Positions 47,931-58,381 of a stretch of DNA of 64,000 nucleotides are shown piece after piece. Below the pieces are notes generated by a model that saw only the letters and a program-made list of their open reading frames with translations, ran no database searches and was not told the origin of the DNA. This stretch comes from Emmonsiellopsis sp. PD_33 (lineage: Eukaryota; Ascomycota; Eurotiomycetes; Onygenales; Ajellomycetaceae): positions 1-64,000 of the forward strand of contig JANTQF010000160.1 in the NCBI GenBank assembly GCA_032988165.1. Reading direction: 5' to 3'. The translations under genes and the position numbers were made by a program. Each line of letters opens with the position of its first letter. Position 1 is the first letter of the stretch.

Positions 47931-49342
47931 TCACGCAGCTGGATATCCTGGAAGTGCGTCGAGCCCTAGGAGTTTTTTGTTCTAGTTAGAAACCCCATTT
48001 ACAGAAACGCATCGAAGTTTCATCGATACCTAGAGGGCGTGTGGTGTGACGGGGCGAAGGGAAAAAGAAAAACTCACAATCATCAACAATCTCCTCCGCC
48101 TGCTGTGGCACAGTACAACCATCATACACATTATCCGCCTGCACCGTCAGTCCCGCGGCCGGACATGCCACGTTCAGATTACAGCGATTATCCATCGCCT
48201 TCTGCAGCACGCCCTCGTCCCAGCCGAACAGGTAGTCGCCGTGGGCGGCGCTGCCGCTGTATTCCAAACACACACAATTAGTTAAGCTCCAAAGAACTAA
48301 CACGACGCCGCAAATGCAGGGCATATCTAGTATCCAGGGGTTTCGGGAGTGACGAGGTTGCGTAAGTTGAATTGCTTACCCCATGTTATTACTTAGGACA
48401 AACGGGCTCGACCCATCCGTTGGCCAGAGAGATGCGTCTTCCTGGAACTCTCGCAGATCCCACATGATCTCGTACATGACTTGGGGCACCTTGACTGGGT
48501 GGGTGCCGGAGCAGGCACCGCCGCCAGTAGCGCCCACGCCGCTGTAGGCGACGTGGTCTTGGTGGTTCGGGCTGTCGACGTTTACGCCGTCCCAGCAGCT
48601 GGGTGGGTGGGTGGTGTTAGTTACATATACCAAGACTTTTGTTTGAGGGGGACTTGGTGGGTTGGGGGGGGGGGGATACATACGCAGGGAAAATTATTGT
48701 CTGTCGTAGCATGTAGCAGTCGCGGGAGCTGGGGATGTCGATGCTATCAGAGCCAGTGCAAGGCGCGCCGCCGACGAATGTGTTCTCGTCCGGCGCGTTC
48801 CAGCAGCGGAAGCAGATATTGCCCTGCGCGGTTGATGGGGGAGTTGATGCCATCGCATCGCCTGCGAGCATGCGGAAGCCCTAGGTGATAGTTAGACATG
48901 AGATGCGCTATTTTATGGCTGAATCTTATTGTCTTATACTCACGGGGGGAAAAGCAGTAACAGTCCCGCTGGGGATATAGTACACAGCCATCCCGCCATT
49001 ATTGTGCAGGCCAGCGTTACCAATCTGGGGGACACGCTTGTACTTCCCATCCGCCCTCTTGAAGAAGAGCACGGCGGTCCAGTAGTTGGATTTGTCCTGA
49101 GGGAAACTGCAGGAGGTACATGTGGATTGCTTGGCTGGGTCGTATTCAACTGGTTCCATGGTGATGTTGAACGAGTTCCCGCCGATGATTTGGTGGAGAT
49201 GCACGGAGGGGTTTTCACCCGGTTGCACTAGGGGGTCAGTCCGCTCGACGACGAGCTGCGAGCAGGCAAACCGCAGCATTTGCTGGGCGGTGACATGTTG
49301 TGGTGCCACGAGGGCGAGAGCGGAGAGGAGAGTCCACTTCAT
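47931..49342 (-). CDS. Secreted DUF1996-domain protein
   Basis: Five exons, 49342-48944, 48880-48684, 48598-48380, 48256-48078 and 47965-47931, encode 342 residues. A signal peptide (MKWTLLSALALVAPQHVTAQ) is followed by the DUF1996 pattern: RFACSQLVVERTDPLVQPGE, PSVHLHQIIGGNSFN, CTSCSFPQDKSNYWTAVLFF, GGMAVYYIPSG, GFRMLAGD, CWDGVNVDSPNHQDHVAY and HPVKVPQVMYEIMWD. The many Cys residues probably form disulphides. The short last exon completes DDWLDALPGYPAA, reached by a GTGAGT donor and CTAG acceptor; other acceptors give nonsense. The family is secreted and common in fungi; no reaction is established, though the conserved Asp, His and Trp residues suggest carbohydrate-related work. The protein is complete, without a WSC or carbohydrate-binding tail. 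Confidence 0.9.
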
Positions 49343-50756
49343 TTTTTTATATTTGCATATATATGTAGTGAAGTGTTGGTGTTTCCACGCAAATGAGAAC
49401 AACAGCGAGGGCAATAATAACAGAGACGAAACACTCTGTACATCCAAACCCCCCAGCATGCCATGTGGGAAACGTTCTTATATGTCAATGCGCCGCCGCC
49501 CGGCAATGGGCATCTACCGCAGCTGGGAACCGCGCAGACATGGATAAAATCCGGGGAATCCTAGACAATTCTTTATTGCCGTTGAATATTGCCGTTGAAT
49601 ATTGCCGTTGAACAACTGACTGCTAAACAGTATAGGAAGTTGTTCATGGAAAGGCAGGGTTGACCCGGTTAGAGGCCCTGCGTTTGGAGGCCTGATGGTG
49701 GTCGAAATTAATATATCCCCCCACGAAGCCTTATTTCCAGATGATCGTCGTTGGAAACGGGTGTATTCATAGTACCCCCCTTAAACCGAAATAATGAAAT
49801 AATCCCTGAGACGGGCTATGGTTGGCTCCCGGACAAGTGAGAAGGAGATAGATCGGGAGTGAGTTCCGGCTTCATGAGCCGAGTGCCAAGGGAGCCGAAG
49901 AGGTTGCAATTTTGGAGCCCCCCGAGCGGAGCGGATGAAAGCAGAATCGTCGCACCGGTCACGATGTGACGATAACAGAATAGTATTCTTTTTTTGATCA
50001 GCCGGTCGAGAGGTAATTGGATTAACTGAGTATTAGGCTTCTCCTTGTGGAAGGATGTGACACCCTTCCAAGTCCGCGGGTTTTCTATTTGTCCTTGTTA
50101 GTAGTATTTAACGGCTGTTCCAAATGTCAGTGATTCAGGGGCTGCAGAGTGCCTATAATAGAGTCATTGTTGAACATCAAATTGGAAAGCTTTCGCTCGT
50201 CGAATTCGCTGCATGCATCAGAGATCTTTACGGCAAACTCAGTATGTGGAACATGAAGCAATTGTTGATGCCGCATTGAAGGACCGAAAGTATGCAGTCA
50301 CGTGGATTATTTGCCCTAACCACATCCAGGCGGGACAACGCAAGTGACAGAACGCCTATTGCGCTGGCTCAATGGCTGTGATGATCACCCAACAGGGGAG
50401 CATTGCTGGTCGAAAGAAATAAATTAAGTGTATTATTCTACCCATTCATAAAATTCCCCAGAAAAGTCCAAGTACCACTGCAGGCTCATGAAACAGGATC
50501 TAAGGCTCAAAAAAAGCGCCCACGCCGAAGAATAAGTTACAAGAATGGCAAAAGAAGAAACAGAATCAAAGCGACCTTTTTATCATATATTGGTGTTACT
50601 CCAAGAGACTTATCCAGTCACTGGAATACGTGGAAGGTTCATAAAGGGCTCAGGTCCTCTTTAGTCACCGAATGAGAACTGCAACGAAACAATTGATTAG
50701 TTATTGTACCCCAGGAAGTCGAAAAGAAAGGATATGGCGTCAAAATTCACTCACAT
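49343..50756. other. Intergenic region (1.4 kb)
   Basis: Promoter side of the DUF1996 gene and 3' flank of the repeat-rich surface protein gene. Holds a three-copy 13-mer at 49575 and a CACGTG at 50299. A 90-codon basic frame at 50403-50675 shows no motif and is not called. Confidence 0.55.
49575..49613. repeat. Three tandem 13-bp units (ATTGCCGTTGAAT)
   Basis: ATTGCCGTTGAAT is repeated three times head to tail; the third copy ends in C. The repeat is 233 bases upstream of the DUF1996 gene start. Confidence 0.85.
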
Positions 50757-52121
50757 TTACAATCCGGCGCTCAAGGCATTGAGAAGGGAGACGAGGAGGG
50801 GGGCAAGATCACCGAGACCAAGAGCGGTCACGAGCCCGCCGACAAGGGGGGCGAGCTTGGCAAGCAGTCCACCGGCAACGAAGTCAGGCTGCTCAGCGAC
50901 AGCGTCAATGTCAAGAGTAGGGAAGATGGAGCCGAGGCCGAGCTGGCTGATCAAACCAGTGACAACAGCGAGGATGGTGTCTAGCTGGTCAACGGAGATA
51001 CCCGGGACTTCGATCTCCTCACCGGCCTGGACCTGGTCGAGCTTAAGGATGTTGACGATGCTGAGCAGACCAGTGACGATCTCAGTGGCTTGGTTGGTGC
51101 TAAGGCCCTTGATCTCGGGGATTTCAATGTCATCAAGTAGAACATCGTCGATGTTGATGTTCATGACTTCGGGGAGGTGGAGCAGACCGAGGAAGCTGGG
51201 CGCGAAGCCGCCGAAGCCCAGACCGTCGACAATGGCAAAGACAGCAGGCACAAGCTGGGAAAGCAGGCCTCCCTCAATGCCGTCGACCTCGGGGAGAGCA
51301 GTTGGGAATGAAGCAGTGTCAACTGGATAGGGGCAGGCAGGCTGGGCTCCACCGGTTGGCTTCGGAATTGGGTCAACCGAGGCAGTTCCGCTGGGAGTGA
51401 CGATGGGGGCGCCATATCCAGGGATCGATGGGGTAACGGTAGGCATTTCAGGGAAAGCTGACGATGGGGTCACCGAAGGAGTACCATAGCCGGGGACCGA
51501 TGGGGTGACAGTAGGGATCTCGGGGAAAGCGGAGGATGGGGTCACTGGAGTGTCGTAGCTGGGAACCGACGGAGTGACACTGGGGATCTCAGGGAAAGCG
51601 GACGATGGGGTGACGCTGGGGATCTCAGAGGATGAGGTCACTGGAGTATCATAGCTGGGAACTGAGGGGGTGACAGTGGGTTCTTCGGGGGATGCCGAAG
51701 ACGGGGTCACGGACGGAACATCATAGCCAGGGGCCGATGAGCTGATGGTGGGGATCTCAGGGAAAGCTGAGGATGGGGTAAAGGAGGGCATGCCATAGCC
51801 GCCGGTTACAGATACCGATGAGGTGACGCTGGGGATCTCCGGGAAAGCCGATGATGGGGTTCCAGTAGGAGTATCATAGCCGGGGGTCGATGTGCTAACG
51901 GTGGGAACAGAGCTCGAGGAAGGAGTAGAGCTGATGGTGGGCACGTCATATCCGGGAGGCGTCGGGGTCTCTTCTGGCGGACTTGTTGGCTCGACGGACG
52001 GGGCGGAACTGGAGCTTGGGGAAGGCTCAGGGGCTCCATATGCGCCCGCTTCATAAGCGATGGGCGACGCGGCAGCAGAGCCCGCCAGCACGAGGGCGGC
52101 GGAGAAAGCGGAAAACTTCAT
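50757..52121 (-). CDS. Pro/Ser/Thr-repeat cell-surface protein
   Basis: A single uninterrupted frame gives 454 residues from the Met at 52121; an earlier in-frame Met would put extra sequence before the clear signal peptide MKFSAFSAALVLAGSAAASP. Residues about 25-270 are imperfect tandem repeats built on VTPSSAFPEIPTVTPSVP and PGYDTP/PGYGTP, at least six copies, almost without charge: a heavily O-glycosylatable stalk. One Cys follows the repeats (QPACPYP). Residues about 290-454 form a hydrophobic, Leu/Gly-rich, acidic helical domain (EGGLLSQLVPAVFAIVDGLG, INIDDVLLDDIEIPEI, LLAKLAPLVGGLVTALGLGD) ending LLNALSAGL. There is no typical GPI signal (no clear omega site plus spacer), though the C-terminus is hydrophobic. 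Likely a secreted or wall-associated protein; no enzymatic motif. Repeat number probably varies between strains. Confidence 0.78.
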   Translation of the reverse strand: MKFSAFSAALVLAGSAAASPIAYEAGAYGAPEPSPSSSSAPSVEPTSPPEETPTPPGYDVPTISSTPSSSSVPTVSTSTPGYDTPTGTPSSAFPEIPSVTSSVSVTGGYGMPSFTPSSAFPEIPTISSSAPGYDVPSVTPSSASPEEPTVTPSVPSYDTPVTSSSEIPSVTPSSAFPEIPSVTPSVPSYDTPVTPSSAFPEIPTVTPSVPGYGTPSVTPSSAFPEMPTVTPSIPGYGAPIVTPSGTASVDPIPKPTGGAQPACPYPVDTASFPTALPEVDGIEGGLLSQLVPAVFAIVDGLGFGGFAPSFLGLLHLPEVMNINIDDVLLDDIEIPEIKGLSTNQATEIVTGLLSIVNILKLDQVQAGEEIEVPGISVDQLDTILAVVTGLISQLGLGSIFPTLDIDAVAEQPDFVAGGLLAKLAPLVGGLVTALGLGDLAPLLVSLLNALSAGL

Positions 52122-54363
52122 TATGAATGGGTACAAATTTAATAAAAGAGCGACAGTATAAAAAAGGAGACGTATTAGAAAGACAGTAATGCACAATATT
52201 AATGAACGGCTTGTCTCGGAACAGAAAAAGAGTGACTGTTGCGAGATCGAAAGAAGGAAAAAAATAAAAATATCATTCCTCTTGCTGTCTTTATATCCTT
52301 TGAGCTGGGGTGATCATCGGAGCTGAATCCATCCCTTTGGAGTCAGCCTCCATGGAAATGAGGTACTAACAGGGGCCCATTCGGCGGACGGGACCAACCG
52401 GATACAAGAATTTCACCATCGAATACTAGGGGCCCCATAGGTCGAGTGATCTCATCGGGGTATCGATGAAGAAGTCGGTCCCCTGACTGGCATCTGTCAA
52501 TGGCCTGAATGGGGCGGTGATGGGGAAAACGAGTGCAATCATCCGAGCATTGCGATAGGAATGATCTCGCAGCGGGTGCTGCTTGCCAGTGCTTGGTGAT
52601 AGCCGACAGAAAGTGTGGAAGCAATGAAAGACCAGATGAAGAGGCAGAAGAGCCAAAGCATGGATCCCGTATCACAGAGACGGAGCTTGGTTGGTGCTTA
52701 CCCCGAATATGTTTATGGGATAGATCTTCACAGCGGGGCGTCTATCGCAATCAGCCCCCTGTCTCCCGAAGTCCCCGAACACAGCGCCAACATGAACTAT
52801 TGACCGATGCCCCTGAGGCTCACAATACTAGTTTCGGCCCCTTTGTACAAATATAAAGGTTGCGTGCTCTCCTCAGCCAAAAACGAACACGAAGGAAATG
52901 AGCTGTTAGCCCTGCTTGACAAGGGAGAAATCCTCATCGAAGGCGGGAACGGCGTGGAATTCAGCACTGTGGCCAGACCAGTGTGGGTTCGCGTTAATAA
53001 AATATCCGGGTTCATTTTCATCTGTTTTAAAACCACTTTCAGACGTGTGCTTCAAGGGGGGGAGATGATACTCCGTTGAATGGATGCATCTCGAGTCGTG
53101 GAGCAGGGACGGACGAACGTTGGGATCTTGAGGCCAAGCTTTTGCCAAGAAGAAGAACAGCGAATCACGTTCGATCCTTATTAGTAAGCCATTAAATCTC
53201 CGCAGCCCCTTTTCTTAAACCAAAATATTCTCATTGCGTGCCTGTATCACCCATCGGTGTTGTTGGATTCCTTAATACAAGGCCTCTGTAGGAATTTGAT
53301 CCTGAACAGCCAAACTCTTCTCTTCCACACCTTGTCAAAATCTTTGGTGGTGCTCTGCTGATTCCATCCGTTCTCTGGTCACCAGAAGCCGACCAACGGG
53401 GGAGTTCCACTTCCCCTGAATCATTATCTTGGTGACTGAGCCACTCTGCTCCGCTGATGCCCCGACGGCCCACGGACCATCACTCGGGGGTATCCTTCTG
53501 TGATTGGGGGCAATTCCAAACGTTTAACTTGATAGCAATCATACTTCTTCCAGATTCTGCATCCACCCGTCATCAAAGGAAAATCCACACCCAAATGCCT
53601 TTTGTTTATCTTTATCTGTTGCTGCGTGGGGTTGTGAAGCCATTCCAGCGTCTTTCTGAGAGGAAAAGTGATCGTCCCTCAAAGATCTGCTAGCTCGGGG
53701 ATTTTTTAGCCGAACGTCGGAGTATTCGAGGCTTTCGAGCACAGGATTGGACACTTAAATGGTGTTATTGGTCCACATCTGTGGCGCAGGAGGAGTTTTG
53801 ATCCGCTAGGGATCATTGGGCAGGCCTCAGGCCTCCCAACGGCGCCAACGCCTCGTCGCGTCCTTGTGCGACGTATTCCTTTGCTAATCTTGGCGAAATC
53901 TTGGTATCGACAAGCGGACGGGGACCAGAAAAATGGGATGGTGTCGATTTAATCAAGCGTGGAGCAAGGAGAGTGTCAACTCAGGTGTCAGCGAATGCAA
54001 AATGAATCCAAAATGGGATAAAGGATGAAGGGTCAAACGCTGTGAGAAAATTGAAACCATAATATTTGCTGCGGCGGAGGGTGTAAGTGGAGGTAGGATA
54101 AGCGTATTATGGAATTGTAGTAGCTAAAAGTGTAGAGTACAGAAAGCACTAACTTTTCAATGTTAATAAGCTCTGAATATCACTGTCAGATATCTCCTGA
54201 GGTTGGGTTGGTGTCATCTGAGATTGCGGGGCTAGATATCAAATTATTCGAGAGCAGGGAGCGGGGTCAGAGATAGAAAGAAGTTATGGGCGTGTCATTC
54301 CTCTCAAATCGATGTCTGTTATCCTCGAATGTGTTAATCAGCTTTCTCCCTTCTCTTTTATTA
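52122..54363. other. Gene-free flank of the transposon (2.2 kb)
   Basis: Upstream region of the surface protein gene followed by ordinary-composition sequence with CpG. Short frames at 52533-53079 overlap on both strands and have no motif. CpG stops being common just beyond 54.33 kb, where the MITE begins. Confidence 0.5.
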
Positions 54364-54737
54364 CTACAGAGGGCGCTTCCAAAAGTATTGCGCCACTAAG
54401 CTGCTAAATATACCACTAGGAACAGATCTGAATAGTATTACAGACATAAAAGTTATACTACTTATGTAACTATTCTTTGTGGATATATAGATCTTCCCCA
54501 TAACTCAGTGTGCTCTTTTAAATAGTATACACATTTAGACTATCTTCTAATTACAATATTAGAGTCCTTCTTCCTCTTTTAGAAGAGCTGAGTACAGTGA
54601 TTTGAGAGGATTACCATTATGTATTTAACTAATGAATGGATAAATAAATAATGAGGTGTATAAATACAGCTAAAAACCTGTGGTATTATCTAGTGGTTTT
54701 CTTAGTGGCACAATACTTTTGGAAGCGCCCTCTGTAG
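54364..54737. mobile_element. Tc1/mariner-type MITE, 374 bp, TA duplication
   Basis: The left end (CTACAGAGGGCGCTTCCAAA at 54364 onward) and the right end are inverted repeats over 37 bases with one mismatch: the left arm has TTGCGCC where the right arm corresponds to TTGTGCC, a CpG-to-TpG change. Both ends are bounded by TA (54362-54363 and 54738-54739), the target duplication of the Tc1/mariner/Fot1 superfamily. The second part of the termini, ending CCACTAG, is also mirrored with small differences. The interior is AT-rich and non-coding, so the element would depend on a transposase elsewhere. It sits at the left edge of the CpG-depleted tract. Confidence 0.85.
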
Positions 54738-55522
54738 TATTCCTAGAAAGAAGCCAAACCAAGCAATCTCAGTTTTTTGGGGGCTGCATACCATGATGAA
54801 TTGACCAATCTGAGTAGTATGTATATATTTTTTATCAAATCTGGTTTTTTTAATGGCTGGGGAAACCCATAACATAAGGGAGAGAGAAGCCAACACTGAC
54901 TTAGAAAACCTTGGAAGATACATAAGTTTAATCAGCTGACTTTGTTTTCAACTTGCCACTCATTATCTACTTCTCTAAAAGGCAAGTATTTTAGGTTCAT
55001 AAACCTCATCCTTCTGCTGTGCTCAAACAACCTTGCAGGATAATAAATAATTATATAGATAGAAGACTAATAGATGATCCTAGAATACCCAGCAGCCCAG
55101 TGAAGGTAGAGGGGAGTTCTCTTAAAAGAACATCCTATGTTAACTGCCTCAACCTGGGAAAGACCATCCATGCCAGTTATGAAAACTGCAGGCAAATAAA
55201 TATATATGCAGTGTGTTTGAAGGGATTAACCAAGCTACCATAAAATAGGAATAATTTCGCAACAGCCCCAGTGTACATAGATTTCCTTGTATATGTGTGC
55301 TGGTACCTAATCTTGAATCAAGATCTATATATGCTTTGATTTTTGATTAGTGTCATTATAATCATCACTATCCATGTAATAAGAGGGAGTGGAGGATATC
55401 AAAACTCTCTACCAATAAGAATTCCTATTTTCAGATATTTGTAGGCAGTATGCATACTGAATATTTAGTTATTCAAACACAAGCTTATTCAGCATATTCA
55501 AATCATATATGTATGTTCTCAG

Positions 55523-56095
55523 TTGGGTTGGCAGAACACTATCTCAGTGAGGAAATATCAGGAAAATACTCATATTTTAGCATCCTTTTGCTCACTACCT
55601 TTTGATCATGTGGTGCACTTTAGTCCCTTTACTCTAACCTTCTTTTTTCCTTTTATCCTCAACATCCTACATGTTCTATCTCTTTACTGTATATATATAT
55701 CTTACATCTGCACTGTCACTATATTTATTCCTCCTGCTGAGCACCCTCTACTACCCCCTGAGTACTACTTGACCTTCAATCTATCTATTTTCTTGCTATC
55801 TTCAGTAGTTGTTTGGGATCCCTTCAGCATCCTCTATTATAATGCTCTTAATGATATCTCAGGTCCCAGGCTTCCTGTTGGTTTCATCAACACCCTAAGG
55901 TCTGAGTGGATAGATGAAGCCTCTCAGTTGGCTTTATCAGTATCATCTATCCCTGTTTTGCCTCCTAGATCAGTACTGCCAGTACAGTTTACTACTATAT
56001 TAGTAGTGCTAGTACAGCCTGTCTCTACAACTCTATTAGCCATGTCAGTGCTACCTATACAGCCTGTCCCTTTCTTGCCTGCTGTATCCACTTGA
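55523..56095 (+). pseudogene. 5' open frame of the Helitron (190 codons)
   Basis: The longest stop-free frame of the element's left part, in the same frame as the Zn-finger exon of the Rep/helicase. It is hydrophobic and low in charge, and near the end repeats a VLPVQ/VLPIQP-type unit (a roughly 60-base DNA unit containing CTAGTACAG or CTATACAG and GCCTGTC). It may be the mutated N-terminus of Rep/helicase or a separate frame. C-to-T change inflates Phe, Leu, Ile and Ser content, so apparent membrane segments should not be trusted. No domain recognised. Confidence 0.35.
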
Positions 56096-58309
56096 TTGTC
56101 ATAGTGAGCTAAGTATGAGGCCTATAATCATCAGATGTATGAGATAAATTAATATTTTAACTATCTCTTTCATTATCTTCATTAATCCTGACATTCTTCA
56201 TATATCTATATGCTACATACTCCCTCTGTGAATTCTACCTTTTAATTATTCACTACTAATTTCTTTCCTCTTTTTAGTTTTAGTCTGCTGTTTCTTCACA
56301 TTCTTAGTATTAGCATTAGATTATTAGTTTCATTCATGGGATTATGAGATTTATAGGGTTATCTTGAGTTGAATCATTAATATCTTCATTTAGTGTGTAT
56401 ATATATCTCCTGCTGTCTGCCACTCTTTATTAGTCTCTTTCATTATCTACTGTTCTTTATGCTTTTTACCATCTATATCTTTATTCATTTTGATTTATCT
56501 TTATTTGAATATTACTTCTCATTTTTTACTATCATATCTTCTATTATTCTGCCTTTTCAGGGTCCTTTATCCTCTACTCTCTCTGTAGTAGATTCAGTGT
56601 CTTCTTCTCTTTCAGTCTCTATACTTAAGACCTCTTCAAGCTTCATACTATTATCAGTTTAGGCTCTTATTCCTCATCATACCTGCAACAGCTATCATGA
56701 GTAATATACTATTGATTTTTGATATGCTCAGTATTTAGTGTGTCTGAGTTTGACCAGGGCAGCTATTTCTTCAGTGTCTATCCCCTTCAGATCTACCCCA
56801 GGTGAGAGCCATATTTACTCAGATTATTATTACCAGCTTCTAAACTCCTGATATAAGTATTATGATGGGTGTTAAGCTGCCTGTAGAGCTCCTATTAGGC
56901 TAGATACTACTATTATTACTCAGGTGCTTTCACCCTGCACTGACTGTAGCTTTGAACCTCTACCTGACCACCAGAGCAGTTATTACACTGCCTGTAGGAA
57001 AAGGGCTAGGGCCAGAGTGATTATTAAGTGTATTGTATGTGAGGTCTCTTTATTAAATCATCATAAGAGATGCTATCAGGACTGCCAGGGCATTGCTGTT
57101 ATTCATTACTATAGGGGTTATGATTTTAGGCCCCTCTCTAACAGTCAATTCAGTTATTATCTGAACTGCTATAATAATGAGAAGCCCCAGAGTGCTTTTC
57201 TACATCTTACCTATAATATCTGTCTTCAGTGTTTTGATGGTCCTCTAGTAGTTAATGTAGATATCATTTAATACTCTATCTACTCTATACCTAGCATTCT
57301 ATCTGTTCTCACATCTTTATCTAATACTACTCACTGAGAATCTCTGAATCTTAAGTGTATGGATAAGGCCTGTCTTGTGTGTGGCACTTTATTCTGGGCT
57401 TCTGAGTTACTCAAGATAAAATATTCTCAGAGTTACACTAACTGCTGTAAGAATAGAGGAGTTACCTTTACTTTTCCTTCTATATCTAAGTTTATTGAAG
57501 AGTCTATCATTCACTTCCTCTTCTCTAGAGCTCATGAGTTATTATCTTTCTTCTTTCAGAATATACATTTAATAAATTTGTCATTATTATTTGCCTCTAT
57601 CAGTTTTAAATTTCCCTCTCATCTTTTAGCTAGTAAGCATCTATATATCATGCAGGTCCAGGGTAGTATCTACCACATAATGAAGTCATTGGAGGTAGGT
57701 ACAGACCCTGCTGCTTTTACTCAGCTTTATTTTCTTGATCCTTAGAAGGCTGTCTGGGATCACATTCAGGGTTGAGATTTCAAGCCCAGGTGGCATGAGG
57801 TTGTCATCTTACTTAATGCCTATATCTATTTGAATAACCTCTTTATTAGTGTTCTCCATCAGGCCAAGGATGTTCTATATGATAGCACTGATGAGTCTTC
57901 TTATCTGTGTCTGAATTCTTCCCTCCATCTTGTGTTAAATAAGGATGAGGGGTATTGTTATGACCTACTTATTACTATTAATAAGCTTGCTCTGTTCATG
58001 CCTGATATGACTCATAAATTCTCTAATATTAGTTATAGAGATATATGTCTCTATCTCTGTTAGACTTCTACTGCTGAGGATCTGTTAAGCCATCAGGTTG
58101 CACTTCAGGAGCTTTAAAAGGGTGATTTAGCTTTGAATTTTATAGGGTCTTCCTCAGGATTCATGGCAATGAGCCCTGCATTAGATTTAATAGCTTGCCC
58201 TTACATCTTCATTCATTTTCAGCATCCTCTCTTCTTTCCTTTAGTATATGCCCTGTTCTACCCTGCTGAAGGGTTTAGCTATTCACATTATATGACTCTG
58301 GGTAGTTTG

Positions 58310-58381
58310 ACAGCTGGAGGTTAATTCTACCTTATATATATCTTGATGTTTTGATTTACTAACTGGCTTTCTATTTTCTAG
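58310..58381 (+). other. Probable spliceosomal intron in RepHel
   Basis: The reading frame changes between about 58.32 and 58.38 kb exactly where an exact TACTAAC branch site (58357-58363) and a pyrimidine-rich TTTCTAG acceptor (ending 58381) occur. The donor is uncertain (GTTAAT at about 58320 or GTAGTT at about 58302) and may itself be mutated. The frame shift is better explained by splicing than by an indel. Confidence 0.55.

Noticed and set aside
50704..51330. 208-codon plus frame opposite the surface protein gene
   Set aside because: Antisense of a Leu/Gly-rich coding region; the Ser/Arg/Thr-rich composition is that of a mirror frame.
54702..54923. 73-codon minus frame overlapping the MITE right end
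   Set aside because: It runs into the inverted repeat and lacks transposase motifs.
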